Source of the DNA: Ascidiaceihabitans sp029251465
GTDB taxonomy: Bacteria; Pseudomonadota; Alphaproteobacteria; Rhodobacterales; Rhodobacteraceae
Direction: 5' to 3'
DNA: 64,000 bases
Assembly: GCF_042932805.1 (NCBI RefSeq)
Contig: NZ_CP170633.1
Span: 1,178,001-1,242,000, forward strand
Below the pieces are notes generated by a model. That model was not told the origin of the DNA. It saw only the letters and a program-made list of their open reading frames with translations, and did no database searches. Shown here in pieces: positions 59,520 to 64,000 of this stretch (position 1 is its first letter; each line of letters starts with the position of its first letter). A program made the position numbers and the translations under genes.

Positions 59520-60129
59520 AACCGACGCGGACGTTTCAGAAGGGGCTGAATGGCTGGCACAAACCTGCCCGCAGATGAAAATCGCACTGGCCGAAATCGG
59601 GCCGCTGCCCTTGCGCCGGCGCGGTGACGGGTTTGCACAATTGCTCAGCGCGATTGTCAGTCAACAGGTGTCTGTGGCCTCGGCCAATGCGATCTGGAAA
59701 CGGATGGAGGACCACGGTTTGACGACCGAAGCTGCCGTTCTCGCCGCCGGTGATGACGGCTTGCGCGCAGCGGGCCTTAGCCGTCAGAAAATCGCCTATT
59801 CCCAAGCGCTGGCCGCCGCCGACATCGACTACGCAGCCTTGCGCGCAGCCCCGGACGCGGACGTCATCAAAACCCTGACTGCCGTCAAAGGCATCGGCGT
59901 GTGGACCGCCGAGATCTACGCGATGTTCTCACTTGGTCGCGCCGATGTGTTTGCCCCCGGTGATCTGGCCCTGCAAATCGCCGCCCAAGGGCTGTACGAT
60001 TTGCCCGAGCGGCCCTCCGAAAAACAGATGCGTGCGCAGTCGCTGGACTGGTCGCCTTGGCGGTCGGTTGCGGCGCGCACGCTCTTTGCGTACTACCACG
60101 TTGTTAAAGGCAGAGAAGGTATCACATGA
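59506..60129 (+). CDS. DNA-3-methyladenine glycosylase, AlkA/HhH-GPD type
   Basis: Base-excision repair of alkylated purines. The 207-aa product has SAIVSQQVSVASANAIWKR, the helix-hairpin-helix LTAVKGIGVWTAEIYAMFSLG and catalytic Asp153 in FAPGDLALQ. No Ada regulatory domain. Overlaps cobK by 14 bp and the following esterase by 4 bp (ATGA), so the three are likely co-transcribed. Confidence 0.92.
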   Translation: MRIIETDADVSEGAEWLAQTCPQMKIALAEIGPLPLRRRGDGFAQLLSAIVSQQVSVASANAIWKRMEDHGLTTEAAVLAAGDDGLRAAGLSRQKIAYSQALAAADIDYAALRAAPDADVIKTLTAVKGIGVWTAEIYAMFSLGRADVFAPGDLALQIAAQGLYDLPERPSEKQMRAQSLDWSPWRSVAARTLFAYYHVVKGREGIT

Positions 60130-60791
60130 CACGAGTTTTAACGTCCGAGCGCCGCGAACCGGTTTCCGGTGAAGTCCGATCAATTGTCGTGTTTGTGCAC
60201 GGATACGGGGCCAATGGCGCTGATTTGCTGGGCCTCGCGGACCCTTTGGGCGAACATTTGCCCGACACGTTGTTTGTGTCACCCGACGCGCCCGAGACGA
60301 TTCCCGGCATGCCAAACGGGCGTCAGTGGTTCCCGATCCCGTGGATCGACGGGTCATCCGAGGAAGAAGCCGAGCGCGGTTTGAACGCCGCAGTCGAGGA
60401 TTTCAACGCCTTCCTGGACGCCCTGATGGTCGACGAAGACGTGCTGCCCGAACAGGTCGTGTTGTTCGGCTTTTCCCAAGGATCAATGATGTCGCTGCAT
60501 GTGGCCCCGCGCCGCGAAGACGAACTGGCAGGCGTGGTTGCGTTCTCTGGCCGTTTGTTGCGCCCGGAGCTGTTGGCGGACGAGGTTGTGGTGCGCCCAC
60601 AAATCTTGCTGGTGCACGGCGATCAGGATGACGTGGTGCCACCGCAATCCTTGCAAGAAGCCGCCGAAGCGCTGCAAGGTGCTGGTTGGAAAGACGTTTT
60701 TGCCCATGTGATGAAGGGCACCGGCCACGGAATTGCGCCTGATGGGTTGAGCGTCGCCTTGGCATTTATGCGCGATAAACTGAGTCTGTAA
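60126..60791 (+). CDS. Carboxylesterase/phospholipase family alpha/beta hydrolase
   Basis: The 221-aa product has VFVHGYGANGADL (oxyanion loop), nucleophile elbow GFSQGSMM, and LVHGDQDDVVPPQSL plus GTGHGIAPDG carrying the catalytic Asp and His. This is the short carboxylesterase type related to YpfH. Cytoplasmic; substrate unknown. Start overlaps the glycosylase stop. Confidence 0.9.
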   Translation: MTRVLTSERREPVSGEVRSIVVFVHGYGANGADLLGLADPLGEHLPDTLFVSPDAPETIPGMPNGRQWFPIPWIDGSSEEEAERGLNAAVEDFNAFLDALMVDEDVLPEQVVLFGFSQGSMMSLHVAPRREDELAGVVAFSGRLLRPELLADEVVVRPQILLVHGDQDDVVPPQSLQEAAEALQGAGWKDVFAHVMKGTGHGIAPDGLSVALAFMRDKLSL

Positions 60792-60867
60792 GCAAACCGG
60801 AAACTGCAATATATTGCGTCAAACCTAGCACTTGCCACTTGCAAACCACGAGATATAGTCAAGTCAT

Positions 60868-60898
60868 GCAGGATCGGGGGATCCCGCCCCCGAGCTGC
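60868..60898 (+). repeat. Hairpin between esterase and HNH genes
   Basis: CGGGGG-ATCCCG-CCCCCG with outer GCAG/CTGC pairs, in the 151-bp gap. It has no T-run, so a 5'-leader stem of the HNH gene or a weak terminator are both possible. A 12-bp palindrome GCAATATATTGC (60806-60817) lies just before it. Confidence 0.6.
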
Positions 60899-60942
60899 AC
60901 GTCGCGACTTTGATGTGAGCACACGGGCGAGGAACATGATTG

Positions 60943-61566
60943 ATGGCCAGTTTGAGTAATACTCATACGACAAACAGTCTGACGAACTCTGAATTTCGAG
61001 CGGATTTTGTCCGCAATCCGACAGCGCTAAAGCAGCATCCGGCGCTGGTGTTGAATGCGGACTATCGCCCGCTTAGCTACTATCCGCTGTCACTGTGGCC
61101 TTGGCAGGATGCGGTCAAAGCGGCGTGGCTGGACCGTGTTGATATCGTTGCAGAATACGACACGATTGTAAGCAGCCCCAGCACGCAAATCCGTATCCCG
61201 TCGGTGGTGGTGCTAAAGGATTACGTCAAGCCGCAAAAGCGTGTGGCGTTCACCCGGTTTAATCTGTTTTTGCGCGATGAATTCTGTTGCCAATATTGTG
61301 GTGCGCGCGGGGATCTGACGTTTGATCACGTGGTGCCACGGGCCGCGGGCGGGGTCAGCAGCTGGCAAAATGTGGTGGCGGCGTGCAGCCCATGTAACCT
61401 GAAAAAAGGGTCGCGCGCCTTGCACCGCACCGGCATGAATCTGCGCAAACCGCCGCGCCAACCGGGTGCCGAAGAATTGCGCAACACCGGCCGTAAATTC
61501 CCACCCAATCATCTGCACGACAGCTGGATGGATTTTCTATATTGGGACGCAGAGTTGGAAGCGTGA
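60943..61566 (+). CDS. HNH endonuclease
   Basis: The 207-aa product has an HNH/treble-clef core: CCQYCGARGDLTFDHVVP then GG-SSWQNVVAACSPCNLKKG, with two CxxC pairs for structural zinc and the catalytic histidine in FDHVVP. The N-terminal half (LNADYRPLSYYPLSLWPW) is typical of a conserved, non-mobile family of alphaproteobacterial HNH proteins. Start ATG 60943 with GAGGAA 8 nt upstream. Role unknown. Convergent with the AT-rich membrane gene 6 bp away. Confidence 0.9.
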   Translation: MASLSNTHTTNSLTNSEFRADFVRNPTALKQHPALVLNADYRPLSYYPLSLWPWQDAVKAAWLDRVDIVAEYDTIVSSPSTQIRIPSVVVLKDYVKPQKRVAFTRFNLFLRDEFCCQYCGARGDLTFDHVVPRAAGGVSSWQNVVAACSPCNLKKGSRALHRTGMNLRKPPRQPGAEELRNTGRKFPPNHLHDSWMDFLYWDAELEA

Positions 61567-61572
61567 CAACAG

Positions 61573-62928
61573 TCAATCACTACTCGTTAACAGGTTTTCC
61601 AAACCGAACGATTTCAAAACAAACTTGAAGAAATCGTAGATCAATGGGGAACCATCTTGAATAAATTCAATCACCGGCACGCCACTGTAAAAAACAAGCG
61701 GCGTCAGTAAGGCAATTACAAACCATTGTTTTTGTTGCTCACGTGCTTTCCAAATTTGCAGCACGTCGATTGCATTGGTGAAATCACCTTCTGTTTCGAC
61801 CCGCATCATAAGTTCGTGGTCAATCTGACCTTTTAAAACCAATGGATCTGTTTGGTTGTTCTCGAGAGCTTTGTCCGGATTTTTTTCAATTGTTGAAAAT
61901 AGATTCTTTGTAACCAGGCAATAAATGTTTCCCGCCCGCAGAATTTCTTGTGCCTTTTCAAACGCTTTGATCGCCTGATTGCGTTTTACCAGAACTTCGA
62001 CAAATCCAAACAGAATTGAAAACATGAAGGTGCAGATTGCCAAAACCGGTTCTGCGTTTGTCCATGATGCGGACCAAAAAGCGGAGATTGTTGCGTCCCC
62101 ATCCAAATGCCGCCAAAAAATGATCGCCATGATCAGAATGATCGACAATACGTAGAGCGCAAAAATACACCAAAAGCTTCTCACGTTTATCCAGCTGAAT
62201 CGTCCCAACCAGCTGTTGATCCGTGGCGCATCAAAGAACGGCAATCTTGGTGGCTGATGCTTGGTGCCGTCCACAACGTGAAAACAGGCCTCAAAGCAGT
62301 GGTTGAACTGTTGGCGCAGTAACAGAGCGACGGGTGCCTTGATGTCCAAAGTGCGCCCCAGTCCCTTGCCCCGCATCGACACCAATTTGATCTTGGAAGA
62401 GAGATGATCCCTAATGTTCTCGTTTTTAACCATCGATTCGACGGCCTGTTTCGGGTTTTCCAGATCATCCAAACATGGCGACGATATCTTTCGAGGTGTG
62501 ATCGAAATAGGGGCCAGAAAATTAGTTCTATTGTTCTGGGGTAACAGAATTCCATGCGCGACTGAGCGAACATGATGTTTGCTTTTGATTTGGTCGCTCA
62601 CCAGTTTCGCAATTTTCACGATCTCTTTGGACTTCAGGCTTTCAAAGGAAAGTGCGCGTTCTTCATCGGACAGATCGGGGTCGGCACAGGCAACTTTGTT
62701 TGCCATTTCGCTGCGCGCTTTGATCAACAGTTTTAAATCGTCATCTAGTTCAAGGCGAAAAATGAAAATTCCGTCACTGCGCATCCAGTAGTCTGCCTTG
62801 GCAGGTAGGCATTCACCATATTCAAAGTACTTGTGTGGTTTTGTTGGCAAAGTTTCTTTTTGATGGGTGAAACTCATCCATGGCGCAGACGCGACCGGGC
62901 ACCAGTCCCAGAAAAAACAGACAGTCAT
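61573..62928 (-). CDS. Unrecognised 451-aa membrane protein, AT-rich
   Basis: I do not recognise the family. The N-terminal half (about 1-250) is soluble and charged; transmembrane segments lie at about residues 254-278 (IFALYVLSIILIMAIIF), 295-318 and 399-418, with a helical soluble region of about 80 residues between the last two that carries EEGDF-like and AREQQKQW segments. Base composition is clearly lower in G+C than neighbours (22 of 60 in 61861-61920), suggesting recent acquisition. Its ATG is one base after the stop of a 50-codon ORF (TAACATG), so the two form an operon. Confidence 0.75.
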   Translation of the reverse strand: MTVCFFWDWCPVASAPWMSFTHQKETLPTKPHKYFEYGECLPAKADYWMRSDGIFIFRLELDDDLKLLIKARSEMANKVACADPDLSDEERALSFESLKSKEIVKIAKLVSDQIKSKHHVRSVAHGILLPQNNRTNFLAPISITPRKISSPCLDDLENPKQAVESMVKNENIRDHLSSKIKLVSMRGKGLGRTLDIKAPVALLLRQQFNHCFEACFHVVDGTKHQPPRLPFFDAPRINSWLGRFSWINVRSFWCIFALYVLSIILIMAIIFWRHLDGDATISAFWSASWTNAEPVLAICTFMFSILFGFVEVLVKRNQAIKAFEKAQEILRAGNIYCLVTKNLFSTIEKNPDKALENNQTDPLVLKGQIDHELMMRVETEGDFTNAIDVLQIWKAREQQKQWFVIALLTPLVFYSGVPVIEFIQDGSPLIYDFFKFVLKSFGLENLLTSSD

Positions 62929-62929
62929 G

Positions 62930-63082
62930 TTAGATTGAGCCGACCGCGATTGCCATCGTAGCCAACCCTACAAAAACAATGCTCCAGACAAAAAAGAACA
63001 CCACCTGCAACCAACTGAAATTCTGGCGCACAACAACTTTTGCATCCGACGGCTCTATCGGAATCCCAATACGATTAGACAA
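62930..63082 (-). CDS. Small single-pass membrane protein (50 aa, TTG start)
   Basis: A 50-codon frame starting TTG at 63082 with TGGGG 8 nt upstream. It has a polar N-terminus (LSNRIGIPIEPSDAKVVVRQ), then one hydrophobic helix (about residues 25-48, VVFFFVWSIVFVGLATM). The stop is one base before the 451-aa gene start. AT-rich like its partner. No family recognised. Confidence 0.55.
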   Translation of the reverse strand: MSNRIGIPIEPSDAKVVVRQNFSWLQVVFFFVWSIVFVGLATMAIAVGSI

Positions 63083-63088
63083 TTAATT

Positions 63089-63165
63089 ACCCCAAGTAAC
63101 ATTCAAAAGACTAGGCGTGGATATGAACACGAGTCAACGCGCAATCTAACTTGGGGTCTTGAATG
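63089..63165 (-). promoter_or_regulatory. Complementary elements upstream of the small membrane gene
   Basis: ACCCCAAGT (63089-63097) and ACTTGGGGT (63149-63157) are exact complements, as are CATTCAA (63100-63106) and TTGAATG (63159-63165). In minus-strand RNA the order is A-B-A'-B', a pseudoknot-like order, and the last element contains the GGGG Shine-Dalgarno of the 50-codon ORF. Pairing would hide it. Confidence 0.4.
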
Positions 63166-63213
63166 AAGTGTTTCTATGTGTGTTCATTTTAGAAAAAATC
63201 TAACGTTTTGCGC

Positions 63214-64000
63214 TTATTTCGCGCGGTCCAGCATGCCGAACAGATCGCGTGGATCGTCAGGGTCCGCCAGCAGATCAAGTGGGTGGAACAATTCGGTGCC
63301 TTTGATCTGGTCACGCACGTAGCGCAAGGCGCTGAAATCTTCGATCGCGAAACCGACGCTGTCAAACAGGGTGATTTGTTGCTCTGAGGTGCGCCCGGCG
63401 GCCTTGCCAGTCATGACTTCCCACAATTCGGTCACGGGGTGATCCTCTGGCAACTGCTGGATTTCGCCCTCAACGCGGGTTTGCGGTGGGTATTCGACAA
63501 AAATGTCGGCGCGGTGCAGGATCGCTTCGGCCAGTTCGGTCTTGCCGGGGCAGTCGCCGCCGATGGCGTTGATGTGCACGCCAGCTCCAACCATGTTGTC
63601 AGTTAGGATCGTGGCGTATTGTTTGTCAGCGGTGCAGGTGGTGATGATCTGCGCGCCGTTCATCGCGTCTTGGGCGGTTTTGCACGACGTAACGCGCAGG
63701 CCCGCAGCCGTCAGATTGGTCGCGCATTTTGCCGTCGCCGCTGGGTCGATATCGTACAGGCGCACTTCGTCGATGCCGAGAATGGCTTGCATCGCGATGG
63801 CCTGAAATTCCGACTGCGCGCCGTTGCCGATCATCGCCATGCAGGTTGCGCCTTTGGGGGCCAGTAGCTTGGCCATGGTCGCAGATGTCGCCGCTGTGCG
63901 CAGGGCCGTCAGCAAGGTCATCTCGGTTAACAACACCGGATAGCCCGTGGATACATCGGCCAAAAGTCCAAAGGCAACAACGGTTTGCAAGCCTTCCTTC
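63214..64000 (-). CDS. Ornithine cyclodeaminase (3' part; gene runs off the window)
   Basis: Converts L-ornithine to L-proline and ammonia with bound NAD+, or a related reaction of the mu-crystallin family. The visible 262 codons start KEGLQTVVAFGLLADV and include MIGNGAQSEFQAIA (Rossmann NAD loop), TTCTADKQY and INAIGGDCPGKTEL. The C-terminal FDSVGFAIEDFSALRYV element matches bacterial ornithine cyclodeaminases of about 350 aa, so roughly 90 N-terminal residues lie beyond position 64000. Confidence 0.9.
   Translation of the reverse strand, partial: KEGLQTVVAFGLLADVSTGYPVLLTEMTLLTALRTAATSATMAKLLAPKGATCMAMIGNGAQSEFQAIAMQAILGIDEVRLYDIDPAATAKCATNLTAAGLRVTSCKTAQDAMNGAQIITTCTADKQYATILTDNMVGAGVHINAIGGDCPGKTELAEAILHRADIFVEYPPQTRVEGEIQQLPEDHPVTELWEVMTGKAAGRTSEQQITLFDSVGFAIEDFSALRYVRDQIKGTELFHPLDLLADPDDPRDLFGMLDRAK

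Noticed and set aside
60806..60817. GCAATATATTGC palindrome as a LuxR-type or Fnr operator
   Set aside because: It is a short 12-bp AT-centred palindrome after a gene end, without the sequence of a known lux box or TTGAT-N4-ATCAA site.

Overview
The window is a stretch of alphaproteobacterial chromosome, most likely from the Roseobacter group of Rhodobacterales. This rests on a gene-transfer-agent (GTA) type lysis pair inside the ccm cluster, comEC beside lexA, a GTTC-N7-GTTC LexA operator, the trpGDC-moaC-moeA order, a fused indolepyruvate:ferredoxin oxidoreductase and a B12-dependent ribonucleotide reductase. Most genes are GC-rich and densely packed, with many ATGA and TAATG stop/start overlaps. 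A few AT-rich patches (the 3' third of cysS, the 61.6-63.1 kb membrane pair) stand out as probable imports.

Layout: 0.1-11.4 kb (+) holds the oxidoreductase, an acyltransferase, murI, argC, ccmE, a GTA-type endolysin and holin, ccmF, ccmH and an enoyl-CoA hydratase. 11.4-16.8 kb (-) holds a small unknown gene, two tandem membrane-anchored RTX-repeat paralogs, gltA and gltX. 16.9-24.9 kb has comEC (+) facing lexA (-), then the minus-strand operon trpG-trpD-trpC-moaC-(GIY-YIG nuclease)-moeA. 24.9-34 kb has a divergent polysaccharide deacetylase (+), then minus-strand genes: an M14-type deacylase, trpE, ppiD-like, an aminotransferase, and the fabI-lysE-gpt operon. 34.2-42.4 kb (+) has pdxH, a two-domain cold shock protein, a DUF192 protein, tRNA-Pro(TGG), a long leader with a DnaA box, nrdJ, a hairpin-rich spacer, a glycosyltransferase and a TylF-like methyltransferase. 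42.5-50.8 kb has an ECF sigma factor, an EF-hand protein, a non-pyrrolysine MttB homolog, an outer membrane beta-barrel, a TPM protein, a TPR-sulfotransferase, an aminotransferase and an mmcQ-like gene preceded by two tiny coupled ORFs. 51-64 kb has cysS with an imported tail, cimA, a membrane protein/Xre regulator/hydrolase operon with twin operators, a squalene-synthase-like gene, a metallopeptidase gene broken by one in-frame stop, an MFS transporter, cobK, an AlkA-type glycosylase, an esterase, an HNH nuclease, an AT-rich membrane protein pair and the end of an ornithine cyclodeaminase gene.

Functional links: argC, the trp genes, cimA, cysS and gltX are amino-acid metabolism. ccmE, ccmF and ccmH build c-type cytochromes. 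cobK feeds the B12 pool that nrdJ uses. The endolysin/holin, comEC and lexA can be read together as release, uptake and SOS control of horizontally moving DNA, and the mosaic cysS is the kind of product such traffic leaves. The best candidates for undescribed biology are the coupled micro-ORFs with a pentapeptide repeat (50770-51047), the 50-aa/451-aa membrane pair (61573-63082), the Xre/membrane-protein circuit with paired operators (54430-55109), the hairpin cluster after nrdJ (40510-40780) and the stop-interrupted metallopeptidase (56851-57513).
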